A DNA stretch of 64,000 nt from Flavobacterium sp. YJ01 (GTDB lineage: Bacteria; Bacteroidota; Bacteroidia; Flavobacteriales; Flavobacteriaceae). Below, piece after piece: positions 35,464 to 42,882 of the stretch (position 1 is its first letter; every line of letters begins with the position of its first letter). The notes beneath the pieces are model-generated. The model had not been told where the DNA came from and ran no database searches. It saw only the letters and a list, made by a program, of their open reading frames with translations. The position numbers were made by a program, and so were the translations under genes. The DNA lies in the NCBI RefSeq assembly GCF_029320955.1, contig NZ_CP119757.1, forward strand, positions 3,596,001-3,660,000. The letters are read 5' to 3'.

Positions 35464-37659
35464 ATGAATTCAAACGAAATTGAAATACATAAAGAATTAA
35501 AGAAGTATTTCGGCTTTAGCCAATTTAAAGGCTTGCAAGAGCAAGTCATTACGAGTATTTTAAATGATAAGAATACTTTCGTAATTATGCCAACAGGCGG
35601 TGGAAAGTCTCTTTGTTATCAATTACCCGCTTTAATTCAGGATGGAACAGCAATTGTTGTTTCACCATTGATTGCTTTGATGAAAAATCAAGTTGATGCG
35701 ATTCGAAGTCTCTCGTCAGAAAATGGAATTGCACATGTATTGAATTCCTCTCTTACCAAAACGGAGATTGCTCAGGTTAAAAAAGATATCACTTCTGGTT
35801 TAACCAAACTTTTGTACGTAGCCCCAGAATCGTTAACAAAAGAAGAATATGTTACTTTCTTACAAAGTGTCAAAATTTCTTTTGTTGCTATTGATGAAGC
35901 TCACTGTATTTCAGAATGGGGACACGATTTTAGACCTGAATACAGAAATCTGCGACATATTATCAAGCAATTAGGTAAAGTACCAATTATCGGACTTACC
36001 GCTACTGCAACGCCAAAAGTTCAGGAAGATATTCTGAAAAATTTGGATATGTCTGATGCGAACACTTTTAAAGCATCATTCAATAGACCGAACTTATATT
36101 ACGAAGTTCGAACAAAAACAAAAAATATCGAATCGGATATTATTCGATTTATAAAACAGCATAAAGGCAAATCTGGAATTATTTACTGCTTAAGCCGAAA
36201 AAAAGTAGAATCTATTGCCGAAGTTTTACAAGTAAACGGAATCAGTGCGGTTCCTTATCACGCAGGTTTAGATGCAAAAACACGCGCCAAACATCAAGAT
36301 ATGTTTTTGATGGAAGATGTAGATGTCGTTGTAGCAACAATTGCCTTCGGAATGGGAATCGATAAACCAGACGTTCGTTTTGTAATTCACCATGATATTC
36401 CAAAATCTCTTGAAAGTTATTATCAGGAAACTGGTCGTGCAGGACGCGACGGTGGAGAAGGACACTGTTTAGCTTATTACTCTTATAAAGATGTAGAAAA
36501 GCTAGAGAAATTTATGTCTGGAAAACCAGTTGCCGAGCAAGAAATTGGTTTTGCCCTTTTGCAGGAAGTTGTGGCTTACGCCGAAACTTCGATGTCGCGT
36601 AGAAAATTCCTTCTTCATTATTTCGGTGAAGAATTCGACAGCGAAACTGGTGAAGGTGCCGATATGGACGACAACGTTCGTAATCCGAAACATAAGGTCG
36701 AAGCAAAAGATCAAGTGGTGAAATTGCTTGAAGTTGTTCGTGATACCAAACACATTTATAAATCAAAAGAAATTGTGTTCACTTTAATTGGGCGTATTAA
36801 TGCCGTAATTAAAGCGCACAAAACAGATACACAACCTTATTTTGGTTCGGGTTCAGATCACGACGAAAAATATTGGATGGCGTTATTAAGACAAGTTTTA
36901 GTTTCTGCTTATCTGTCTAAAGATATCGAAACTTATGGTGTAATTAAAATCACCGAAAAAGGATTAGATTATATTAAAAATCCAGTTTCATTTATGATGT
37001 CTGAAGATCATGAATATACAGAAGCTGATGACGAAACGATTGTATCAGGAGGCAAATCTTCTGGAACTGCCGATGAAGTCTTGACAGGAATGCTTCGCGA
37101 ACTTCGTAAAAAAGTAGCTAAAAAACTTGGAGTTCCGCCATTTGTTGTTTTTCAAGATCCTTCTTTAGAAGATATGGCGCTTAAATATCCAGTTTCTATT
37201 ACAGAACTATACAATATTCATGGAGTAGGAGAAGGAAAAGCTAAAAAATATGGAAGTGAATTTGTCGCTCTAATCAGCCGATATGTTGAAGATAACGATA
37301 TTATTCGCCCAGACGATCTTGTTGTAAAATCTACTGGAGTAAATTCAGCAAATAAATTATATATCATTCAGAATATCGACCGAAAACTGTCGTTGAACGA
37401 CATTGCTTCTGCAAAAGGTTTAACAATGGATGCTTTGATTAAAGAAATGGAGCAAATTGTTTATTCTGGAACCAAGCTAAATATCAAATATTGGTTAGAT
37501 GATATCTTGGATGACGATCAGCAGGAAGAAATCCACGATTACTTCATGGAATCAGAATCAGATAAAATTGAAGACGCACTTAAAGAATTTGATGGCGATT
37601 ACGATATTGACGAATTGCGTTTAATGCGTATTAAGTTTATTAGTGAAGTAGCGAATTAA
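35464..37659 (+). CDS. recQ: ATP-dependent DNA helicase RecQ (zinc cysteines absent)
   Basis: This 731-residue superfamily 2 helicase of DNA repair and recombination has Walker A MPTGGGKS (about 42-49), DEAHCISEWGHDFRPEY (about 146-162), the ATATP motif III, GIIYCLSRKK, and QETGRAGRDG motif VI. A C-terminal HRDC domain spans about 535-615 and a further helical region follows. The RQC zinc site normally has one Cys before RRKFLLHYFGE and three in a CGNCDNC-like cluster after it. Here the sequence is MSRRKFLLHYFGE followed by an acidic ETGEGADMDD stretch, so all four ligands are missing. The frame is intact, so the loss is probably a lineage feature. Confidence 0.95.
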   Translation: MNSNEIEIHKELKKYFGFSQFKGLQEQVITSILNDKNTFVIMPTGGGKSLCYQLPALIQDGTAIVVSPLIALMKNQVDAIRSLSSENGIAHVLNSSLTKTEIAQVKKDITSGLTKLLYVAPESLTKEEYVTFLQSVKISFVAIDEAHCISEWGHDFRPEYRNLRHIIKQLGKVPIIGLTATATPKVQEDILKNLDMSDANTFKASFNRPNLYYEVRTKTKNIESDIIRFIKQHKGKSGIIYCLSRKKVESIAEVLQVNGISAVPYHAGLDAKTRAKHQDMFLMEDVDVVVATIAFGMGIDKPDVRFVIHHDIPKSLESYYQETGRAGRDGGEGHCLAYYSYKDVEKLEKFMSGKPVAEQEIGFALLQEVVAYAETSMSRRKFLLHYFGEEFDSETGEGADMDDNVRNPKHKVEAKDQVVKLLEVVRDTKHIYKSKEIVFTLIGRINAVIKAHKTDTQPYFGSGSDHDEKYWMALLRQVLVSAYLSKDIETYGVIKITEKGLDYIKNPVSFMMSEDHEYTEADDETIVSGGKSSGTADEVLTGMLRELRKKVAKKLGVPPFVVFQDPSLEDMALKYPVSITELYNIHGVGEGKAKKYGSEFVALISRYVEDNDIIRPDDLVVKSTGVNSANKLYIIQNIDRKLSLNDIASAKGLTMDALIKEMEQIVYSGTKLNIKYWLDDILDDDQQEEIHDYFMESESDKIEDALKEFDGDYDIDELRLMRIKFISEVAN

Positions 37660-37671
37660 AGTATTCTGTGT

Positions 37672-37775
37672 TCAGTTTTTAGTGTTCAGTGAATTCTAAA
37701 ATAGATAGTTGGAATAAGTTATTATAAAAGTATTAAGTAATCAGTTTTTAGGACTCTCTGAACACTAAAAACTGA
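37672..37775. repeat. Inverted repeat between recQ and the convergent small gene
   Basis: TCAGTTTTTAGTGTTCAG (37672-37689) and its exact 18-base reverse complement (37758-37775) bracket 68 bases that contain a further direct copy of TCAGTTTTTAG (37741-37751). The right arm ends at the base before the stop codon of the minus-strand gene. It belongs to the same word family as 32220-32369 and may end transcription in both directions. Confidence 0.75.
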
Positions 37776-38018
37776 TTACTGATCACTGTAAATCTCTCCT
37801 CGATGCGGTTTCAAAGCATCTCTTACCTGAATCATATTTTCGTCAGTAACTACCATAAAAGCGGTAGCGTGCATATCGTTTACAATTGAAAAACCTGTAA
37901 TATTTAAAGGTAATTTTTCAATTGCTATATATTCTTTTAAATGAATTTCGTGGTGCTCGGCAGTTTTTGCAGAAGCTGGTCCGCGAAAATCCCAAATCAA
38001 TTTTATTTTTCTAGACAT
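37776..38018 (-). CDS. Small conserved protein of unknown function
   Basis: This 80-residue protein begins SRKIKLIWDFRGPASAKTAEHHEIHLKEY, with VVTDENMIQVRDALKPHRGEIY at the C-terminus. It has no signal peptide or membrane segment, and two pairs of histidines (about residues 22-26). The sequence looks well structured, with a conserved flavour, so I take it as a real gene. The convergent orientation with recQ and its own start next to a repeat region give no clue to its function. Confidence 0.75.
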   Translation of the reverse strand: MSRKIKLIWDFRGPASAKTAEHHEIHLKEYIAIEKLPLNITGFSIVNDMHATAFMVVTDENMIQVRDALKPHRGEIYSDQ

Positions 38019-38328
38019 TTTTTTAAAGGTGCAAAGGTTTTGAGGTGCAAAGGTACAAAGTCTTTCTTAAAGGTTCTAAGATTCTGAGATTCTAAGTTTT
38101 TTTCTGTAGAGACGCACCGCAGTGCGTCTACGCAACGTGTGCCCATAATATGTTAGACGCACTGCAGTGCGTCTCTACGATATGCTTTGTGCTGAAAAAC
38201 CCCATAATCAGTTTAGATCTGTGTAAATCTGCGTGAAAATTTAGAGCAAATATAAAATCTCATTTCAAAATAGTACTTTTGCATCTTCTTTTCATAGAAA
38301 GAAAAGCTAATAGAATAAAAACAAAAAA
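38019..38328. other. Intergenic region with REP-type pair and a promoter-like site
   Basis: About 310 bases with no gene. It holds the palindromic pair described at 38106-38179, then GATCTGTGTAAATCTGCGTG, a degenerate relative of the 'ATCTGTG' words at 42797-42873, and TACTTTTG at 38274-38281, a good -7 element for the oxidoreductase gene at 38329 (no TTTG at the ideal distance). The first 80 bases contain short AAAGGTNCTAAG-like iterations near the start of the minus-strand gene. Confidence 0.6.
38106..38179. repeat. REPIN-like inverted pair of palindromes (GACGCACTGCAGTGCGTC)
   Basis: Unit 1, at 38106-38132, contains GTAGAGACGCAC, CGCAG and TGCGTCTACG. Unit 2, at 38155-38179, contains the perfect 20-base palindrome AGACGCACTGCAGTGCGTCT followed by CTACG. 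The GTAGAGACGCAC tails face outwards in opposite orientation, giving two palindromes arranged as an inverted pair about 22 bases apart. This is the layout of REPIN-type elements moved by RAYT transposases. No such transposase is in the window. Confidence 0.8.
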
Positions 38329-39888
38329 ATGCCAAAAGAACTTTTACTTCAAGTTACACCAGAAATTGCTGCAAACGAATCATTGCTAAAAGACTATTTG
38401 TCTAAGCAGATTAAAGTTTCTGCTCAAGAAATTCAGCACGTTTCAATTTTAAAACGCTCTATTGATGCACGACAAAAAGCGATTAAAATCAATTTGAAAG
38501 TTCTTATTTATTTGAAAGGCGAACCATTTCACGAAACTAAAATTGAGCTTCCTATTTATAAAGACGTTTCTTCGGCACAAGAAGTTATTGTTGTTGGAGC
38601 AGGTCCAGCTGGACTTTTTGCTGCTTTGCAATTAATAGAGGTAGGCTTAAAACCAATTGTATTAGAGCGCGGAAAAGACGTTCGCGGACGAAGACGTGAT
38701 CTGAAAGCAATAAATCGCGAACATATTGTAAACGAAGATTCTAATTATTGCTTTGGCGAAGGTGGAGCAGGAACGTATTCTGATGGTAAATTATATACAC
38801 GTTCTAAAAAACGTGGAGATGTAACTAGAATTTTAGAACTTTTAGTTGCTTTTGGTGCTTCAGAAGATATTTTGGTAGAAGCTCATCCACATATCGGAAC
38901 CAATAAATTGCCTAAGATTATTGAGGATATTCGTGAGAAAATCATCGAATTTGGCGGTCAGGTTTTATTTGAAACTCGTGTTAGTGATATTTTGGTAAAG
39001 AATAATGAGGTTGAAGGAATCGTAACGCAAAACGGAGATAAAATTCACGCCAATAAATTAATCTTGGCAACAGGACATTCTGCACGTGATATTTTTGAAT
39101 TATTAGATAAAAAGAAAATCTTAATAGAAGCAAAACCTTTTGCTTTAGGCGTTCGAGCAGAACATTCTCAGGAGTTAATAGACAGCATTCAATACAGTTG
39201 TGATTATCGCGGAGAACATTTGCCACCGGCTCCTTATTCAATTGTAAAACAAGTAAACGGGCGCGGAATGTATTCGTTCTGTATGTGTCCGGGTGGTGTC
39301 ATTGCACCATGTGCTACAAGTCCGGGTGAAGTGGTTACAAACGGATGGTCGCCATCTAAACGTGATCAATCTACAGCAAATTCTGGAATTGTGGTCGAAT
39401 TAAAATTAGAGGATTTCAAACCTTTTGCAAAATTTGGTGCTTTGGCAGGAATGGAATTTCAAAAAAGTATCGAACAAAAAGCATGGTATTTGGCTGGACA
39501 AACTCAAAAAGTTCCAGCGCAAAGAATGATAGATTTTACGCAAAGTAAAGTTTCGGCAGATATTCCGAAAACTTCTTATGTTCCAGGAACAACTTCAGTT
39601 GAATTAGGGCAGGTTTTTCCAGGATTTTTAACGCAGATTATGCGTCAAGGATTTCAGGATTTTGGAAAATCAATGCGTGGTTATTTGACTAACGAAGCTA
39701 TTTTACATGCGCCAGAAAGCAGAACTTCTTCGCCAGTTAGAATTCCGAGAAATCCTATGACTTTAGAGCATCTTCAAATAAAAGGTTTATATCCATGTGG
39801 AGAAGGTGCAGGTTACGCTGGTGGAATTATTTCTGCAGCAATTGATGGCGAAAAATGCGCCTTGATGATTGCGGAATCTTTGAAATAA
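38329..39888 (+). CDS. FAD-dependent oxidoreductase (NAD(P)/FAD-type, uncharacterised)
   Basis: This 519-residue protein carries a dinucleotide-binding site VIVVGAGPAGLFAALQLIE at about residues 86-104 after an N-terminal 85-residue domain, an ERGKDVRGRRRD segment, and CFGEGGAGTYSDGKLYTR (about 141-158), which is characteristic of this dehydrogenase group. The FAD-closing motif near the end is GLYPCGEGAGYAGGI. Several cysteines (SFCMCPGGVIAPC) are conserved in the family. The substrate is unknown; a role in redox or tRNA/quinone chemistry cannot be told. It is not part of an evident operon. Confidence 0.85.
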   Translation: MPKELLLQVTPEIAANESLLKDYLSKQIKVSAQEIQHVSILKRSIDARQKAIKINLKVLIYLKGEPFHETKIELPIYKDVSSAQEVIVVGAGPAGLFAALQLIEVGLKPIVLERGKDVRGRRRDLKAINREHIVNEDSNYCFGEGGAGTYSDGKLYTRSKKRGDVTRILELLVAFGASEDILVEAHPHIGTNKLPKIIEDIREKIIEFGGQVLFETRVSDILVKNNEVEGIVTQNGDKIHANKLILATGHSARDIFELLDKKKILIEAKPFALGVRAEHSQELIDSIQYSCDYRGEHLPPAPYSIVKQVNGRGMYSFCMCPGGVIAPCATSPGEVVTNGWSPSKRDQSTANSGIVVELKLEDFKPFAKFGALAGMEFQKSIEQKAWYLAGQTQKVPAQRMIDFTQSKVSADIPKTSYVPGTTSVELGQVFPGFLTQIMRQGFQDFGKSMRGYLTNEAILHAPESRTSSPVRIPRNPMTLEHLQIKGLYPCGEGAGYAGGIISAAIDGEKCALMIAESLK

Positions 39889-39974
39889 TTTTTTGCAGAA
39901 AAAAACTTTACTATCTTAGTTTATATTAGTTGCTTTCTAATTTGAGAACGCAAATATTTTAAACTAAATAACTA

Positions 39975-41063
39975 ATGGTGAACTTCTTTTCTAATTTATT
40001 CGGACGTAATAATGATCCAAAATCGATTATTTCTTTTGATATAATTGAACCTATTTATAATTACTTGTATAGCCAGAAGTCTGATCTTGAATTTAAAGTA
40101 AAAGGAATTCAGGAAAATGTATCTGTAAATTTATTTTATTTTCCAGGTTCATTTGATCATGAAGAAGGCATAGCCGAAATTAAAAAAGCCGGTTTTAAAA
40201 ATGCTTATGAAGTTTTAAATGAACTTTATAAGAAAATGAATGTTGGTGTTCTTTCTGATGAAGCAATTCAAGAAGGTTTAGAATACGATTTTATTCATAT
40301 TCAGTTTAACTCACAGCCAACTTCAGAAGAGAAGAAAGTATTTAAACGTTCCATAAAAAATTTCACTATCTTTTTTTGCTGTACAAATAGCTTAGAAATA
40401 AACGATTTTAGAATATTATATTCAGGAAAACATTTCTTTGATTACACAAAAGGATTATTGGAAAGTGAAGTTTTAGATATAAATAATCCAAAGAATGAAA
40501 GTGAAGAAATCGGAATTCGAGATTTTAAATTGGTGCTGCAAGGAATTTGCCAGTATTTAGACATTGAAGTTCCAAAAACTGTAGAACTTTCTTCAAATGA
40601 TAATTTATTAGCAAATGAAGAGGCGACAGAAAAAGATTTTGAAGAGTTTATTCAATTGGTTTCAAGAGGAAATATTGAAGAAAAGGAACTAAAAAAACAA
40701 TCAAAAAAACTTTTTAAGAATTATAAAAAAGAAGCAAAAGAATATCATGATATTGTCGAAGATCATTTTGCTTTTTTTGAAAGTATCGACGCTTGGAACA
40801 GCGATTGGAAATTTGATCCAGAAGATGCAGTATATTTTATTTCTAATTTAATCGGCGAAGATTTTACTTTCGATTATCCCGAAGAAACTTATAGTCATGA
40901 ACTCTTTCCTTACATTCAATCTGAATTAGAAAAATCGAATCTTGAGCTATTAACCTATGAAACTTTTGGCGATAACTATTTGTTTTTTGTTGCTAATAAA
41001 GACGAAGTTGAAAGAATTTTAGAATTGTCTGAATTGATAAAGATTGAAATTAATCAGTTATAA
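39975..41063 (+). CDS. Protein of unknown function, 362 residues
   Basis: This is an acidic, soluble protein without signal peptide or membrane segments, starting MVNFFSNLFGRNNDPKSI. The first 190 residues look like one globular domain (VKGIQENVSVNLFYFPGSFD). The middle (about 208-245) is highly charged and probably helical (NEEATEKDFEEFIQLVSRGNIEEKELKKQ is split by Gly-Asn), and the last 100 residues form a second domain rich in aromatic and acidic residues. I do not recognise the family. It stands alone, with an 86-base upstream space and a hairpin after the stop. Confidence 0.75.
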   Translation: MVNFFSNLFGRNNDPKSIISFDIIEPIYNYLYSQKSDLEFKVKGIQENVSVNLFYFPGSFDHEEGIAEIKKAGFKNAYEVLNELYKKMNVGVLSDEAIQEGLEYDFIHIQFNSQPTSEEKKVFKRSIKNFTIFFCCTNSLEINDFRILYSGKHFFDYTKGLLESEVLDINNPKNESEEIGIRDFKLVLQGICQYLDIEVPKTVELSSNDNLLANEEATEKDFEEFIQLVSRGNIEEKELKKQSKKLFKNYKKEAKEYHDIVEDHFAFFESIDAWNSDWKFDPEDAVYFISNLIGEDFTFDYPEETYSHELFPYIQSELEKSNLELLTYETFGDNYLFFVANKDEVERILELSELIKIEINQL

Positions 41064-41071
41064 AAATAAAA

Positions 41072-41097
41072 GCCCATTAAGTAATTTCTTAATGGGC
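41072..41097. terminator. Bidirectional hairpin terminator
   Basis: GCCCATTAAG and CTTAATGGGC pair perfectly around a 6-base loop between the convergent genes ending at 41063 and 41107. An A-rich stretch on the left gives a U-rich tail on the minus strand; the plus-strand tail is weak. Confidence 0.7.
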
Positions 41098-41106
41098 GTA
41101 AGCTTT

Positions 41107-41769
41107 TTAGTTTTCAGCTTTTATTTCGGTAGCAGCATTTTCTGTGTCGCATTTTGTGTTGTAAAATTTGACAACCTGAAAAATATCATCTTTTTTAAAT
41201 TCTTTGTTGTTGATTTTTTCTACGAGAACTGGACAGTCTTTGAAAAATTCTGAAGCTGCTTTTTTAAAATTTTTACTGATGTTTCCCAGAGAAGTAATTA
41301 TAGAAACTTCAAAATCTTCTCCGTGAGCAACATAATAATACGTTACAGGACTTGAAGCCATTCCCATTCCCATATTCATTCCTGAAAATCCAGAATTTGG
41401 GATTGTTGCAAAATTAAAGCCAGACATATCATATTTGTATAAGCTGACTTTGCCTTCAATCAAGACTTTTAGCCATTTATGAAAACCGTCGACTTCTTTT
41501 TTGTATTTATAAACTTGCGAAATTCCATCTCTTTCAAGTTCAATTCGATCAATAATCAAAGGGTCATAATCGGTTCCTTTATCGTCATCATTCAATTTTA
41601 ACTTGATGGTGTTATCGGTTCTAATTTTTCCAATTCCGCTTAAAACGGTACCGTCATCGAAATAGATTCTACAGATTTGTTTTTGTGAATTTGCTGTTAG
41701 GGCAAAAAAGAAAAATAATAGAAAAGCAAATAATGTTTTATGGTTAAAAAGATGGTTTTGGGAATTCAT
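41107..41769 (-). CDS. Secreted protein of unknown function
   Basis: This 220-residue protein has a signal peptide (LFAFLLFFFFALTANSQ), then a beta-rich domain starting ICRIYFDDGTVLSGIGKIR. The middle has a methionine/glycine-rich patch (SGMNMGMGMASS at about 128-139) and the C-terminus is lysine- and glutamate-rich. An in-frame ATG at 41769 is used. It follows the quinone oxidoreductase in the same direction after 13 bases, so cotranscription is likely, but a shared function is not obvious. I do not recognise the family. Confidence 0.72.
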   Translation of the reverse strand: MNSQNHLFNHKTLFAFLLFFFFALTANSQKQICRIYFDDGTVLSGIGKIRTDNTIKLKLNDDDKGTDYDPLIIDRIELERDGISQVYKYKKEVDGFHKWLKVLIEGKVSLYKYDMSGFNFATIPNSGFSGMNMGMGMASSPVTYYYVAHGEDFEVSIITSLGNISKNFKKAASEFFKDCPVLVEKINNKEFKKDDIFQVVKFYNTKCDTENAATEIKAEN

Positions 41770-41782
41770 TTTTGGTTTTATT

Positions 41783-42742
41783 TTAAGGGATTAAGATAAT
41801 CTTTCCAGTACTTTTTCTGCTTTCCAGAAAATCATGCGCCAGCTTTCCTTCCGATAATTTAAAAGAAGTAGGTTCTGAAAGCTTAATTTTTCCATCAACA
41901 ATCCAATCGAATAATTGTGTAGATCTTTTGATTCTTTCGTCTTTAGAATTTAAATAACTCCATAAATCGCCTCCGGTTAGAGTTTTAGAAGTATCCATTA
42001 ACATTCTAGGATCTATTGGCGATGGATCGCCGCCAGCCATTCCGAAGAAAACGACTTGCCCGCATTCTTTGGTAACTTCAAAGCTCTCCATTAAAGTGCT
42101 TCCAATACTGTCATAAACAGCATCAACACCTTTTGGAATCACTTTTAAAATTTCCGACTTCCAATCTTCATTATAAAGAAAAACATGATCTGCGCCTTGT
42201 TCAAAACCAATCTTTGCTTTTTCAGAAGAGGAAGTTAAACCAATAACATTCGCTCCCAAAAGTTTGCTTATTTGAGTCAGAATTTGTCCAACTCCACCGG
42301 CAACAGCATGAATTAAAACTGTTTCGCCATTTGCTGTTTTATGACTGTCGGTGGCTAAATAATGTGCTGTTAAGCCTTGAAGTAATACTGAAGCCGCAGT
42401 TTCAAACGAAATATTTTCAGGTAATGGTAAAACATGATTGGTATTGACTGCAACCAATTCTGCATTCGCAAAAGGAACATCGGCAAAAGCCACGCGATCG
42501 CCAACTTTATATTCGGGATGATTATTGGCATCGACAACAATTCCAGCACCTTCGTAACCTGCAATAAAAGGCGGGTTTCCTTTTAAATGATAATTTCCTT
42601 TTCGTCTGTAAACATCGGCAAAATTTAATCCGATGGCCTTCATTTCGACTAAAATTTCGTCGCTTTTTAATTGAGGATTAGGAATTTCTATATATTCTAA
42701 AACATCTGAATCTCCAAAAGTAGAGAAGGTAAGTGCTTTCAT
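41783..42742 (-). CDS. Zinc-free quinone oxidoreductase (MDR superfamily)
   Basis: This 319-residue protein has an N-terminal GroES-like domain (IGLNFADVYRRKGNYHLKG, GYEGAGIVVDAN) and an NADPH-binding Rossmann domain with VLIHAVAGGVGQILTQISK. VTPKGVDAVYDSIG-type (IPKGVDAVYDSIGSTL) and GQVVFFGMAGG motifs follow. The catalytic-zinc ligands of alcohol dehydrogenases are absent, as in QOR/zeta-crystallin proteins. It should reduce quinones or enones with NADPH. It is followed by the secreted protein gene and preceded by a palindromic repeat. Confidence 0.88.
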   Translation of the reverse strand: MKALTFSTFGDSDVLEYIEIPNPQLKSDEILVEMKAIGLNFADVYRRKGNYHLKGNPPFIAGYEGAGIVVDANNHPEYKVGDRVAFADVPFANAELVAVNTNHVLPLPENISFETAASVLLQGLTAHYLATDSHKTANGETVLIHAVAGGVGQILTQISKLLGANVIGLTSSSEKAKIGFEQGADHVFLYNEDWKSEILKVIPKGVDAVYDSIGSTLMESFEVTKECGQVVFFGMAGGDPSPIDPRMLMDTSKTLTGGDLWSYLNSKDERIKRSTQLFDWIVDGKIKLSEPTSFKLSEGKLAHDFLESRKSTGKIILIP

Positions 42743-42796
42743 TTTAAACTAATTTAGGAATACAAAGTACGTGAAAATTAGTTTGAAAAGTTTTTT

Positions 42797-42873
42797 TTAG
42801 CCACAGATTAAAAAGATTAAAAGGATTTTCTAAAAAAAAATAATCTGTGAAAATCCATTTAATCTGTGGCTAA
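42797..42873. repeat. Inverted repeat, TTAGCCACAGATTAAA arms
   Basis: Perfect 16-base arms TTAGCCACAGATTAAA (42797-42812) and TTTAATCTGTGGCTAA (42858-42873) enclose 45 bases that also contain AATCTGTGAAAATCC, a partial internal copy. It fills most of the space between two minus-strand genes and could act as a terminator of pepP or an mRNA stabiliser. It looks like a dispersed Bacteroidota intergenic element. Confidence 0.75.
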
Positions 42874-42882
42874 AAAATAAAA

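Noticed and set aside
35378..35473. Longer N-terminus for kdsD (353 residues)
   Set aside because: The extra residues lack the family pattern, overlap the start of recQ and cover its promoter-like site; the family length is about 320.
38106..38179. Possible CRISPR repeat
   Set aside because: There are only two palindromic units in inverted, not direct, orientation, with no spacer series; no cas genes are in the window.
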